From Pseudogulbenkiania subflava DSM 22618 (lineage in GTDB: Bacteria > Pseudomonadota > Gammaproteobacteria > Burkholderiales > Chromobacteriaceae): a stretch of 33,800 nucleotides of DNA. The stretch lies in assembly GCF_900177275.1 (NCBI RefSeq), contig NZ_FXAG01000031.1:1-33800 (forward strand), in the 5' to 3' direction. Shown one piece after another: positions 15,429-24,014 of this stretch. Positions within the stretch are counted from its first letter, which is position 1, and each line of letters begins with the position of its first letter. A model generated the notes under the pieces. The model was not told the DNA's origin, did no database searches, and saw only the letters and a list, made by a program, of their open reading frames with translations. The position numbers were made by a program, and so were the translations under genes.

Positions 15429-16534
15429 GAGTCTGCCATCTCACCAGCGCTCACCCGCGCTACGACATCCGCATCTTCGTCAAGGAGTGTGCCACGCTGG
15501 CGCGCGCCGGCCACGACGTGACGCTGATCGTGGCCGACGGCCAGGGCGAGGAAATCCGCGACGGCGTGCGCATCCACGACGTCGGCCCCAAGACCGGCGG
15601 GCGCCTCTCGCGCATGACCGGCACCGTCGAGCGCGTCTACCGCGCGGCGCTGGCGGCCAAGCCCGAGGTCGCGCACTTCCACGACCCCGAGCTGATCCCG
15701 GCCGCGCTCAAGCTGCGCCGCGCCGGCATCAAGGTGGTGTACGACGTGCACGAGGACGTGCCGCGCCAGGTGCTGGCCAAGCACTGGATTCCCGGCGCGG
15801 CGCGGCCGCTGGTCTCGAAGGGGGTGGAGCTGCTGGAACACTACGCCGCGCGCCGCTTCGACGCCATCGTCGCCGCCACGCCGGTGATCCGCCGCCGCTT
15901 TGCCGCGCTCGGCGCGCGCGCCATCGACGTCTGCAACTACCCGATCCTGGCCGAGCTGGTGCGCGACACGCCGTGGGAGGCGCGTCGCAACGAGGTGTGC
16001 TACCTCGGCGGCATCAGCCGCACGCGCGGCATCGCGCCGATCGTCGCCGCCTTGCCCTCCACCGCCACCCGCCTCAACCTGGCCGGGCTGTGGAGCGAGC
16101 CGGAACTCAAGGCCGAGCTGCAGCAGCAGCCGGGCTGGGCGCGCGTCAACGACCTGGGCGTGCTCGACCGCGCCGGCGTGGCCGAGGTGCTGGCGGCGAG
16201 CAAGGTCGGCCTGGTGACGCTGCTGCCGACGCCGAGCTACGTCGAGTCGCTGCCGATCAAGCTGTTCGAGTACATGGCCGCCGGCCTGCCGGTGATCGCC
16301 AGCGACTTCCCGTTGTGGCGCGACATCGTCGACGGCGCCGGCTGCGGCCTCCTGGTCGACCCGAACGACGCCGCCGCCATCGCCAGCGCCATCAACCTGC
16401 TGCTGGCCGACGACGCGCGCGCTCACGCCATGGGCGAGGCGGGCAAGGCGGCGGTGCTGGCGCGCTACAGCTGGGCCGCCGAGGGCGACAAGCTGGTGGC
16501 GCTCTATCGTGAGCTGGCAGGGAGGGCGGCATGA
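15425..16534 (+). CDS. Family-4 (GT-B) glycosyltransferase, second of three
   Basis: A 369-residue glycosyltransferase. MRVCHLTSAHPRYDIRIF and VAHFHDPELIPAALKLR are typical of a GT4 group often found in capsule and O-antigen loci; the nucleotide-sugar site contains YVESLPIKLFEYMAAGLPV with the two conserved glutamates. It is joined by 4-base ATGA overlaps both to the transferase before it and to the small membrane-protein gene after it. Donor unknown. Confidence 0.88.
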   Translation: MRVCHLTSAHPRYDIRIFVKECATLARAGHDVTLIVADGQGEEIRDGVRIHDVGPKTGGRLSRMTGTVERVYRAALAAKPEVAHFHDPELIPAALKLRRAGIKVVYDVHEDVPRQVLAKHWIPGAARPLVSKGVELLEHYAARRFDAIVAATPVIRRRFAALGARAIDVCNYPILAELVRDTPWEARRNEVCYLGGISRTRGIAPIVAALPSTATRLNLAGLWSEPELKAELQQQPGWARVNDLGVLDRAGVAEVLAASKVGLVTLLPTPSYVESLPIKLFEYMAAGLPVIASDFPLWRDIVDGAGCGLLVDPNDAAAIASAINLLLADDARAHAMGEAGKAAVLARYSWAAEGDKLVALYRELAGRAA

Positions 16535-16998
16535 AGCGCTATCGCCAGCTCCTCGACCGCCTGCACGCGCTGGCGCTGGGGCCGACCCTGCTGCTGTTCG
16601 GCCTGCCCTTGGGCAGCCTGCTCTACGGCCTGCAGCAGCACACCTTCCGCCCGCTGCTGTGGGCGGCCTACTGCCTGGCGGCGATGCTGATGCTGATCGC
16701 GCCGATGTGGCTGTTCCGCCGCAAGCTCGCCGCCTGGATGGCCGACGATTTCGCCGGCTGGCGCCACGAGCGCGCGCGCGGCAAGTGGGCCTTCGCCGTC
16801 CGTCAGGGCCTGGTCTGGCGCGGTCTGCCGCTGGCGCTGTTCAGCCTGACCATGCTGATGCTGGGCTACGCCAAGCTGCCGACCCCGGCCGACGTGCTGT
16901 TCAACCTGGTGAGCTGGGGCGTCGCCGGCGTGGTGTTCACCAGCATGGACTGGAACGCCATGGAGCGCGCCTTCCGCCGCCGCCACCCAACCGACTGA
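16531..16998 (+). CDS. Small polytopic membrane protein, unknown function
   Basis: A 155-residue protein with about four hydrophobic segments (near 15-33, 42-62, 98-114 and 121-140) separated by a basic, tryptophan-rich cytoplasmic-looking loop containing WMADDFAGWRHERARGKW. I do not recognise a family. It lies between two glycosyltransferase genes: its ATG overlaps the stop of the upstream one and its stop is 8 bases before the GTG of the next, so it is almost certainly expressed as part of the glycan operon. It is too short for a usual Wzy polymerase. It could anchor or assist a transferase, but nothing in the sequence shows this. Confidence 0.78.
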   Translation: MKRYRQLLDRLHALALGPTLLLFGLPLGSLLYGLQQHTFRPLLWAAYCLAAMLMLIAPMWLFRRKLAAWMADDFAGWRHERARGKWAFAVRQGLVWRGLPLALFSLTMLMLGYAKLPTPADVLFNLVSWGVAGVVFTSMDWNAMERAFRRRHPTD

Positions 16999-17006
16999 AA
17001 CCGACC

Positions 17007-18233
17007 GTGCGCATCCTCTACATCAACCATTACGCCGGCAGTCCGAAGCACGGCATGGAATTCCGCCCCTATTACCTGGCGCGGGAATGGGTCCGTGCCG
17101 GGCACGAGGTCAACCTGGTCGCGGCGGACTACTCGCACCTGCGCCAGCACAACCCGACGTTGGCCGAAGCCTACCGCGACGAGGACATCGACGGCATCCG
17201 CTACACCTGGTGCAAGACCCCGCCTTACGAAGGCAACGGCCTTCCGCGCGTGATCAACATCTTCCGCTTCCTGGGACGGCTGATGGGGCTGTCCAGGCGC
17301 TATCTGAAGGAATGGCGGCCCGACCTCGTCATCGCCTCGTCCACCTACCCGCTCGACACCGTGCCGGCGGCGTGGATCGCGCACAAGACCGGCGCGCGCC
17401 TGGCGTACGAGGTGCACGATCTGTGGCCGCTGACGCCGGTCGAGGTGGGCGGCATGTCGCCCAAACACCCCTTCATCCGCCTGCTGCAGTGGGCCGAAGA
17501 CTTCGGCTACAAGAAAGCCGACACCGTGATCTCGATGCTGCCGTGCGCACGCGACTACATGGTCGAGCACGGCATGGACCCGGCCAAGTACGCGGTGGTG
17601 CCCAACGGCGTCGACGTCGCCGAGTGGCAGGGCGAGCCGGCGCCGCTGCCGGCCGAGCACGTCCAGGCGCTGGCCGATCTCAAAGCCCAAGGCCGCTTCG
17701 TGGTCGGCTACGCCGGCGGCCACGGCTTGGCCAACGCGCTCGATTTCCTGCTCGAGGCGGCCAGCCGATTGCAACAGGACAAGGCTAGCTTCGTGCTGGT
17801 CGGAGACGGCCCGGACAAGGCGGCGTTGCAGGCGCGCGCAGCCGAGCTGGGGCTGGCTAACGTACAGTTCCTGCCGTCGATTCCGAAACGCGCGGTGCCG
17901 GCCTTCCTGGCCCAGTGCGACGCGCTGTTCATCGGCTGGCGCCGCCTGCCGATCTACCGTTTCGGCATCAACCCCAACAAGCTGTTCGACTACCTGATGG
18001 CCGGCAAGCCGGTGATTCACTCGGTCGAGGCCGGCAACGACCTGGTGCGCGAGGCCGGAGCCGGGATCAGCGTCGGCGCCGAAGACCCGGCCGCCATCGC
18101 CGAGGCGGTGCGGCGCATGTTGGCGCTGCCGGCAGCCGAGCGCCAGCGCATGGGGGAGGTGGGCCGGGCGCACGTGCTGGCCCATCACGATTACGCCGTG
18201 CTGGCGCGGCGCTTCCTCGCCGCCTGCCGCTGA
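17007..18233 (+). CDS. Family-4 glycosyltransferase, third of three (WbuB-like)
   Basis: A 408-residue glycosyltransferase with a GT4 architecture similar to WbuB-type transferases. Marks: ILYINHYAGSPKHGMEFRPY at the start, ARLAYEVHDLWPLTPVEVG in the middle, and GINPNKLFDYLMAGKPV with the donor-site glutamate region replaced by the family variant. WbuB relatives often add an N-acetylated 6-deoxyhexosamine, which would fit the WbpM-type block downstream, but this is inference. The start is taken as GTG 17007, because the conserved ILYINHYAG strand begins two residues later. Eight bases separate it from genes on both sides. Confidence 0.87.
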   Translation: MRILYINHYAGSPKHGMEFRPYYLAREWVRAGHEVNLVAADYSHLRQHNPTLAEAYRDEDIDGIRYTWCKTPPYEGNGLPRVINIFRFLGRLMGLSRRYLKEWRPDLVIASSTYPLDTVPAAWIAHKTGARLAYEVHDLWPLTPVEVGGMSPKHPFIRLLQWAEDFGYKKADTVISMLPCARDYMVEHGMDPAKYAVVPNGVDVAEWQGEPAPLPAEHVQALADLKAQGRFVVGYAGGHGLANALDFLLEAASRLQQDKASFVLVGDGPDKAALQARAAELGLANVQFLPSIPKRAVPAFLAQCDALFIGWRRLPIYRFGINPNKLFDYLMAGKPVIHSVEAGNDLVREAGAGISVGAEDPAAIAEAVRRMLALPAAERQRMGEVGRAHVLAHHDYAVLARRFLAACR

Positions 18234-18241
18234 GGTCCGCC

Positions 18242-19300
18242 ATGAGCCAGCCGCACGTCCGCTTCGATTTTGCCGACGGCCTCCGGGGCCTGGCGATGCT
18301 GTGCGTGGTGCTGTTCCATTACACCCAGATCTTCTGGTTCAGCCGCGCGCGCGTCGGCCAGATACTCGATCTCGCGCCGCTCGCCGGCTACCCCGGCACC
18401 TCGCTGGCGCTACCGGTCAACCTGGGCGCGGTCGGCGTCGGGCTGTTCCTGCTGATCTCGGGGCTGCTGATCCCGTTATCGCTGGGCCGGCAGGGGGCGA
18501 TGCGCTTCGCCGTGACGCGGCTGACGCGCATCTACCCAACCTACTGGGCCGGCCTCGCCATCACCGTGCTGGCGCTGTGGCTGGCGAGCCGGCTGGGCGG
18601 TGCCCCGTTCGCGGTGAGCACGCGCGACGTGCTGGGGCACGCCAGCATCGCTTTCCAGGACATGCTGGGCGGGCGCAACATCGACCCGGTGATGTGGACG
18701 CTGAAGGTCGAGCTGTGGTTCTACGCGCTCCTGGGCACGGCGTTCGCGCTAACGCGCCGCCGCCTCAAGTGGGCGATCTGGCTGCTCGTGCCTATTCTGG
18801 CACTGCTGTGCCGCGGACCGGCATGGGGGACAGCGTGGCACGCCGCGCAGTATTATCTGACTCCGGTGGTGTGCTACTTTCCGCTGATGTTCGCCGGCAG
18901 CTGGTGCTACTTCTGGCTCACCGGCCAGGCCGCCCGGCGCGAAACGGCCATCATGGTGGCTCTGATGTTGGCACTGTTCGTCTGGTTCACCGGCTGGTCC
19001 TCGCCCGCGCTCTACCTGAGCTACGGCGTCGGCGTCATTCTGTTCGCGCTCGGCGTACTGCGGCCGGCGTGGTGGCGGAGTCGGCAACTGGCGCGCGTCG
19101 GCGCGGTCAGTTACGCCTGGTACGTGTGCCACTCCATCGCCGGCTACGTGACGATGACGGCGCTGGCGCGGCTCGGCCTGCCGTGGTGGCTGCTGGTGCT
19201 AGCGGCGCTGCTCGTCACCTGGTGGCTGGCGGTGGCGATCAACCGCTGGATCGAGCTGCCGACGCAGCGCTGGGGCAAGCGGCTGGCAGAACAGCTGTAG
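18242..19300 (+). CDS. Acyltransferase-3 family membrane protein
   Basis: A 352-residue integral membrane protein of the OafA/WecH acyltransferase-3 family, expected to O-acetylate the glycan. It shows the family opening FADGLRGLAMLCVVLFHY with the catalytic-region histidine, RLTRIYPTYWAGL (arginine-containing family motif), VMWTLKVELWFYALL with the conserved glutamate, and about ten membrane helices. It lacks the periplasmic SGNH domain found in longer members. The TAG stop (19298-19300) lies inside the first arm of an inverted repeat that continues to 19428, so the original C-terminus may have been altered by insertion of that repeat. Confidence 0.88.
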   Translation: MSQPHVRFDFADGLRGLAMLCVVLFHYTQIFWFSRARVGQILDLAPLAGYPGTSLALPVNLGAVGVGLFLLISGLLIPLSLGRQGAMRFAVTRLTRIYPTYWAGLAITVLALWLASRLGGAPFAVSTRDVLGHASIAFQDMLGGRNIDPVMWTLKVELWFYALLGTAFALTRRRLKWAIWLLVPILALLCRGPAWGTAWHAAQYYLTPVVCYFPLMFAGSWCYFWLTGQAARRETAIMVALMLALFVWFTGWSSPALYLSYGVGVILFALGVLRPAWWRSRQLARVGAVSYAWYVCHSIAGYVTMTALARLGLPWWLLVLAALLVTWWLAVAINRWIELPTQRWGKRLAEQL

Positions 19301-19428
19301 GGCGGAAGCCCTGACTGAGCGAGGCAAGCAACGCGTCGCGAAGGAAGAAAGGGCGTTCCGCCATGGGCCAGTATAAGGTTCGGGTGTGCCGCCGCCGGCG
19401 GAACGCCCCGTTGGGGCTTCCGCCCTAC
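19297..19428. repeat. Nested inverted-repeat element
   Basis: Outer arms GTAGGGCGGAAGCCC (19297-19311) and GGGCTTCCGCCCTAC (19414-19428) are perfect reverse complements. Inner arms GGGCGTTCCGCC (19351-19362) and GGCGGAACGCCC (19397-19408) are too. The element fills the first half of the 246-base gap after the acyltransferase and supplies that gene's stop codon. No open frame lies within. It resembles REP/MITE-like elements in layout. Confidence 0.85.
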
Positions 19429-19546
19429 GGTGAGATGCGCAGGATGGGTGAGGCGTGATGGTTTATGGCGGGCGCGTCCACAGGCCCGGCGCCGGGCATG
19501 ATAGGGCGCGCTAACGGCCAAGGCCATGGCAGGGAAGGAGGCGACG

Positions 19547-20191
19547 ATGACTGACAAGGTGTTCTGGCGGGAGCCCTACCGCACGGCGCTGACTACCCGC
19601 GTCGCGCGCGTCGACGGGCTCGACGTGGTGCTCGAGGCGACGCTGTACTTCGCCGAGTCGGGCGGACAGGAGAGCGACACCGGCTCTATCGGCGGCTACC
19701 GCGTGCTGGCGGCGCGCTGGCAGGGGCGGGACCTGGTCTATACCCTGCCGCCGGGGCACGTGCTGGAGGAGGGCGACACGGTGACGGTGGAGATCGACTG
19801 GCCGCGCCGCTACGCCCTGATGCGGCTGCACTTCGCCGCCGAGATCGTGCTGGAGCTGGTGACGCAACGTCTGCCCGCCATCGGCAAGATCGGCGCGCAC
19901 ATTGGCGAAGACAAGGCGCGCATCGACTTCACCTGGCACGAGCCGCTGACGCCGCTGTTGCCCGAGCTCATGCGCGAGGCGCAGGCCGTGATCGATGCCG
20001 ACGCCCCTATCGTCAGCGCCTTCTCCGACGAGGCCGCCGAGCGCCGCTACTGGGAAGTCGCCGGCTTCGGCCGCGTGCCGTGCGGCGGCACGCACCTGGA
20101 GCGCACCGGCGAGGTGGGCGTGCTGCGCCTCAAGCGCAAGAACGTCGGCAGCGGCAAGGAACGCATCGAGATTTACGCGGCGCCGCGCTGA
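19547..20191 (+). CDS. Alanyl-tRNA editing protein (AlaX-like)
   Basis: A 214-residue free-standing editing domain related to the AlaRS/ThrRS second additional domain; such proteins deacylate Ser- or Gly-tRNA(Ala). The YFAESGGQESDTGSI loop is the AlaRS-like substrate block, and PCGGTHLERTGEVG carries the zinc Cys and His. The other zinc motif, normally HxxxH, reads HFAAE, with Glu in place of the second His. The ATG at 19547 has AAGGAG 6 bases upstream (19535-19540). Its position between two sugar blocks looks unrelated to glycan synthesis and is best read as an inserted or leftover housekeeping gene. Confidence 0.88.
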   Translation: MTDKVFWREPYRTALTTRVARVDGLDVVLEATLYFAESGGQESDTGSIGGYRVLAARWQGRDLVYTLPPGHVLEEGDTVTVEIDWPRRYALMRLHFAAEIVLELVTQRLPAIGKIGAHIGEDKARIDFTWHEPLTPLLPELMREAQAVIDADAPIVSAFSDEAAERRYWEVAGFGRVPCGGTHLERTGEVGVLRLKRKNVGSGKERIEIYAAPR

Positions 20192-20272
20192 CGGCGTCGA
20201 CGCAAGACAAGACATGACAGCAGGCGGTCTCCGCGAGGGGCGGGCCACCGCACAGAAAGCAAGGCATAAAAC

Positions 20273-21433
20273 ATGACAGAAAAATTCCTCCCCTTCGCCC
20301 TGCCCGACATCGGCGAAGAAGAAATCAACGAAGTGGTCGACGCGCTGCGTTCCGGCTGGGTCACCACCGGTCCCAAGACCAAGCAGTTCGAGGCCGACTT
20401 CGCGCAATTCCTCGGCGGCGAGGTCGAGGCGATCGCGGTCAACTCCGCCACCGCCGGCCTGCACCTGGCGCTGGAGGCGGTGGGGGTTGGCCCGGGCGAC
20501 GAGGTGATCGTGCCGAGCTACACCTTCACCGCCACCGCCGAGGTGGTGCGCTACCTCGGCGCACACCCGGTGGTGGTCGACGTCGATCCGGTCACCTTCA
20601 ATATCCGCCCGGACGCGATCCGCGCCGCCATCACCGCCAAGACCAAGGCGATCATGCCGGTGCATTTCGCCGGGCTCGCCTGCGACATGGACGCCATCCT
20701 CGCCATCGCTCGCGAGCATAAGCTCAAGGTGATCGAGGACGCTGCGCACGCGCTGCCGACGACGTACCAGGGCCAGTTGGTCGGCACGCTGGGCTCCGAC
20801 GCCACGGTGTTCAGCTTCTACGCCAACAAGACCATGACCACCGGCGAGGGCGGCATGGTGGTGTCGAAGGACAAGGACCTGATCGCGCGCTGCAAGGTGA
20901 TGCGCCTGCATGGCATCAGCCGCGACGCCTTCGACCGCTACGTGTCCAAGACCCCGGCCTGGTTCTACGAGGTGGTCGCGCCCGGCTTCAAGTACAACAT
21001 GCCGGACATCGCCGCCGCGATGGGGCTGCACCAGCTGAAGAAGATCGACCGCTTCCATCAACAGCGCGAGGCGATGGCGGCGCGCTACGACCGCGAACTG
21101 GCCGGCCTGCCGCTGATCCTGCCGGCGCGCCCGGCGCTGGCGTCCGACCAGCACGCCTGGCACCTCTACCCGGTGCGGCTCAAGCCCGAGGCGGGGGTCA
21201 GCCGCGACGACTTCATCGTCAAGATGGCCGAGAAGGGCATCGGCTGCTCGGTGCACTTCATCCCGCTGCATCGCCACCCGGTGTGGCGCGATGGCTACCA
21301 GCTCAAGAACGCCGACTTCCCGGTGGCCGACGCCGCCTTCGAGGCCGAGGTGACGCTGCCGCTCTACACCCGCATGACCGATGCCGACCAGACGCGCGTG
21401 ATCGCGGCGGTCAGGGAGATCCTCTGCGCATGA
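20273..21433 (+). CDS. DegT-family sugar aminotransferase (probable C4)
   Basis: A 386-residue PLP aminotransferase. It opens with [20 protein letters not shown], shared with ArnB/PglE-like C4 aminotransferases, and has [31 protein letters not shown] with the ring-binding aspartate, and [16 protein letters not shown] with the lysine at about 186. The next two genes encode a phosphoglycosyl transferase and a 4,6-dehydratase, so the likely substrate is a UDP-4-keto-6-deoxy-HexNAc, giving a 4-amino-6-deoxy sugar. Specificity is inferred from this neighbourhood. The gene ends in an ATGA overlap with the transferase. Confidence 0.9.
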   Translation: MTEKFLPFALPDIGEEEINEVVDALRSGWVTTGPKTKQFEADFAQFLGGEVEAIAVNSATAGLHLALEAVGVGPGDEVIVPSYTFTATAEVVRYLGAHPVVVDVDPVTFNIRPDAIRAAITAKTKAIMPVHFAGLACDMDAILAIAREHKLKVIEDAAHALPTTYQGQLVGTLGSDATVFSFYANKTMTTGEGGMVVSKDKDLIARCKVMRLHGISRDAFDRYVSKTPAWFYEVVAPGFKYNMPDIAAAMGLHQLKKIDRFHQQREAMAARYDRELAGLPLILPARPALASDQHAWHLYPVRLKPEAGVSRDDFIVKMAEKGIGCSVHFIPLHRHPVWRDGYQLKNADFPVADAAFEAEVTLPLYTRMTDADQTRVIAAVREILCA

Positions 21434-22068
21434 GCGGGTCCGTATTGCCGGCCGCCGGCCGTCCCGGTTCGATGGGCGCCAAGCGGCTGTTCGATCTGAT
21501 CGCCGCCGGCGCCGGCCTGTTATTGCTGGCGCCGCTGCTGCTGGCGATCGCGCTGTGGATCAAGCTCGATTCCAGGGGGCCGGTGTTCTTCCGCCAGGAG
21601 CGGGTGGGGCGCTTCGGCCAACCTTTCCACATCCACAAGTTCCGTACCATGCGCGTCGACGCCGAGCGTCACGGCCAGCTCACGGTGGGGAGCGATGCGC
21701 GCGTCACCGGCGCCGGGCGCTTCCTGCGCAAGTCCAAGCTCGACGAGCTGCCGCAGCTGATCGATGTGCTGCTGGGCGACATGAGCCTGGTCGGCCCGCG
21801 CCCCGAGGTGCCGCGCTACGTGGCGCACTATCCGCGCGAGGTCAAGGCGCTGGTGCTGTCGGTGCGCCCCGGCATCACCGACTGGGCATCGATCCGCATG
21901 ATCGACGAGAACGACATCCTCGGCGCCGCCACCGACCCGGAACGCGCCTACCTCGACGAAGTGCTGCCGCAGAAGCTCGACTACTACGTGCGCTACGCGC
22001 AAAGCCACACACTGGCCGGCGACGTGTGCATCATCCTCGCCACCTTGAAAAAGATCGTCCTGCGCTGA
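21430..22068 (+). CDS. Small monotopic phosphoglycosyl transferase (PglC-type)
   Basis: A 212-residue initiating sugar transferase that moves a phospho-sugar from a UDP-sugar to undecaprenyl phosphate at the inner membrane. A single re-entrant hydrophobic segment (about 20-43) is followed by [21 protein letters not shown], the catalytic Asp-Glu dyad in SKLDELPQL (about 105-106) and [14 protein letters not shown]. It lacks the extra N-terminal helices of WbaP/WcaJ, so it belongs to the minimal PglC form. The ATG at 21430 overlaps the aminotransferase stop; ATG 21472 is a shorter alternative. It is the only initiating transferase seen, so it probably begins the glycan made here. Confidence 0.93.
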   Translation: MSGSVLPAAGRPGSMGAKRLFDLIAAGAGLLLLAPLLLAIALWIKLDSRGPVFFRQERVGRFGQPFHIHKFRTMRVDAERHGQLTVGSDARVTGAGRFLRKSKLDELPQLIDVLLGDMSLVGPRPEVPRYVAHYPREVKALVLSVRPGITDWASIRMIDENDILGAATDPERAYLDEVLPQKLDYYVRYAQSHTLAGDVCIILATLKKIVLR

Positions 22069-22070
22069 CC

Positions 22071-23975
22071 ATGATCGACAAGCTGCTTTCCTTCTCGCGC
22101 CACCACAAGATGGCGCTCCTGATGCTGATGGACGCGCTGCTGCTGCCGCTGGCGCTCTACAGCGCGGTGGTGCTGCGCCTGGGCGGGGTGTGGGACCCCA
22201 AGCTCACCCCCTACCTGTGGATTTTCGTGGTGCCGCCACTGTGGGTGATCCCGATCTTCATCAAGCTCGGGCTCTACCGCGCTGTCCTGAAGTACCTCGA
22301 CGACAAGATCGTCTACACCGTGTGCTACGGCGTCAGCCTGGCGGTGCTGGTGCTGGCGGCGGTGATCGTGATGGCGCGCATCGGGCCGTTCCCGCGCTCC
22401 TCCATCGTCATCTTCTGGGTGTTCGCCATGGCCTACATCGGCGGCAGCCGCTTCCTGCTGCGTGGCCTGGTGCGTCGCATTGACGCGGTGGACAGCCCGC
22501 GCGAGCACGTCATCATCTACGGCGCCGGGCGCGCCGGCATCCAGCTGATGCTGGCCTTGCAGGCCGGGCGCGAGTACCGCCCGATGGCCTTCGTCGACGA
22601 CAACCCGGCGCTGTGGCGCCACACCTTCCGCGGCCTGGCGGTGCACGCCCCGGCCGAACTGCCCTCGCTGCTCGCCGACACCGAGGCCAAGGCCATCCTG
22701 CTGGCGCTGCCGTCGGTCAGCCGCGCGCGCCAGCGCGAGATCCTGGAGAGACTGGAGTCGCTGCACGTGCCGATCAAGCGCCTGCCCGGCATGGCCGAGC
22801 TGGTGTCGGGCGAGGTGCGGGTGGAGGAGCTCAAGCGGGTCGACATCGAGGACCTGCTCGGACGCGACCCGGTGCCGCCGCGCCCCGAGCTGCTGGCGCG
22901 CAACATCGAGGGGCGCGTGGTGATGGTCACCGGTGCCGGCGGCTCGATCGGCTCCGAGCTGTGCCGCCAGATCGTGCGCCAGAACCCGGCGCGGCTGATC
23001 CTGTTCGAGTTGTCGGAGTTCGCGCTGTACGCCATCGACCAGGAGCTCAAGGCCCTGGCGCCGCAGCTGGAATGCCTGCCGCTGCTGGGCTCGGTCACCG
23101 ACTACGAGCGGCTGTTCCGCGTCATCGACGGCTTCGGGGTGCAGACGGTGTTCCACGCCGCCGCCTACAAGCACGTGCCGCTGGTCGAGCACAACCCGCT
23201 CGCCGGCATCCGCAACAACGCCTTCGGCACCGACGTCTGCGCCCAGGCGGCCGAAGACGGCGGCGTCGACACCTTCGTGCTGATTTCCACCGACAAGGCG
23301 GTGCGCCCGACCAACGTCATGGGCGCCACCAAGCGTCTGGCCGAGCTGTGCCTGCAGACGCGCCACGCGCGCGGCAGCCGCACCCGCTTCGTCATGGTGC
23401 GCTTCGGCAACGTGCTGGGCAGCTCGGGCTCGGTGGTGCCGCTGTTCAAGAAGCAGATCGCCGCCGGCGGCCCGGTCACCGTCACCCACCCCGAGATCAC
23501 GCGCTATTTCATGACCATCCCCGAGGCGGCGCAGCTGGTGATCCAGGCCGGCGCCATGGGCGAGGGCGGCGACGTGTTCGTGCTCGACATGGGCGAGCCG
23601 GTCAAGATCGCCGACCTGGCGCGGCGCATGGTCCACCTCTCCGGGCTTACGGTGAAGGACGAGAGCCGCCCGGACGGCGACATCGAGATCCGCTTCAGCG
23701 GGCTGCGCCCCGGCGAGAAGCTGTACGAGGAGCTGCTGATCGGCGACAACGTGCTGCCGACCGACCACCCGCGCATCCTGCGCGCGCAGGAATACCACCT
23801 CGACGAGGATGTGCTGACCGGTCTGCTGCAGCGCCTGCGCGACGCCTGCCTGCATCACGACGCCGACGCCGCCTTCCTTTTGCTGCAGCAGGCGGTACAC
23901 GAGTTCCAGGCCGCCGAGCGCACGCGCGACTGGCTGGCGGAACAGGCTGCCAACGGCGTGGGGCCGGCGCGCTGA
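22071..23975 (+). CDS. UDP-HexNAc 4,6-dehydratase, membrane form (WbpM/PglF/CapD)
   Basis: A 634-residue inner-membrane enzyme. Four hydrophobic segments occupy about 15-130; a CoA-binding-like Rossmann unit follows (YGAGRAGIQ), then the extended short-chain dehydrogenase domain with TGAGGSIGSE (288-294 core) and the WbpM-family active-site run STDKAVRPTNVMGATKR (about 405-422), where Met replaces the usual catalytic Tyr. GLRPGEKLYEELL is the family C-terminal signature. It converts UDP-GlcNAc to UDP-4-keto-6-deoxy-GlcNAc. It starts 2 bases after the transferase stop and closes the glycan locus. Whether the final sugar is a QuiNAc, FucNAc or bacillosamine type cannot be decided here. Confidence 0.94.
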   Translation: MIDKLLSFSRHHKMALLMLMDALLLPLALYSAVVLRLGGVWDPKLTPYLWIFVVPPLWVIPIFIKLGLYRAVLKYLDDKIVYTVCYGVSLAVLVLAAVIVMARIGPFPRSSIVIFWVFAMAYIGGSRFLLRGLVRRIDAVDSPREHVIIYGAGRAGIQLMLALQAGREYRPMAFVDDNPALWRHTFRGLAVHAPAELPSLLADTEAKAILLALPSVSRARQREILERLESLHVPIKRLPGMAELVSGEVRVEELKRVDIEDLLGRDPVPPRPELLARNIEGRVVMVTGAGGSIGSELCRQIVRQNPARLILFELSEFALYAIDQELKALAPQLECLPLLGSVTDYERLFRVIDGFGVQTVFHAAAYKHVPLVEHNPLAGIRNNAFGTDVCAQAAEDGGVDTFVLISTDKAVRPTNVMGATKRLAELCLQTRHARGSRTRFVMVRFGNVLGSSGSVVPLFKKQIAAGGPVTVTHPEITRYFMTIPEAAQLVIQAGAMGEGGDVFVLDMGEPVKIADLARRMVHLSGLTVKDESRPDGDIEIRFSGLRPGEKLYEELLIGDNVLPTDHPRILRAQEYHLDEDVLTGLLQRLRDACLHHDADAAFLLLQQAVHEFQAAERTRDWLAEQAANGVGPAR

Positions 23976-24014
23976 CGGCAGACGGGGACTCGGTCCGACA
24001 GAAGGGGATCAGGG

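Noticed and set aside
19297-19428. Insertion sequence after the acyltransferase gene
   Set aside because: No transposase frame fits inside 132 bases and no target duplication was evident, so it is recorded as a repeat only.
21993-23900. Minus-strand open frame opposite the 4,6-dehydratase gene
   Set aside because: A high-GC shadow of a gene with clear family motifs; its protein is compositionally biased and unlike anything known to me.
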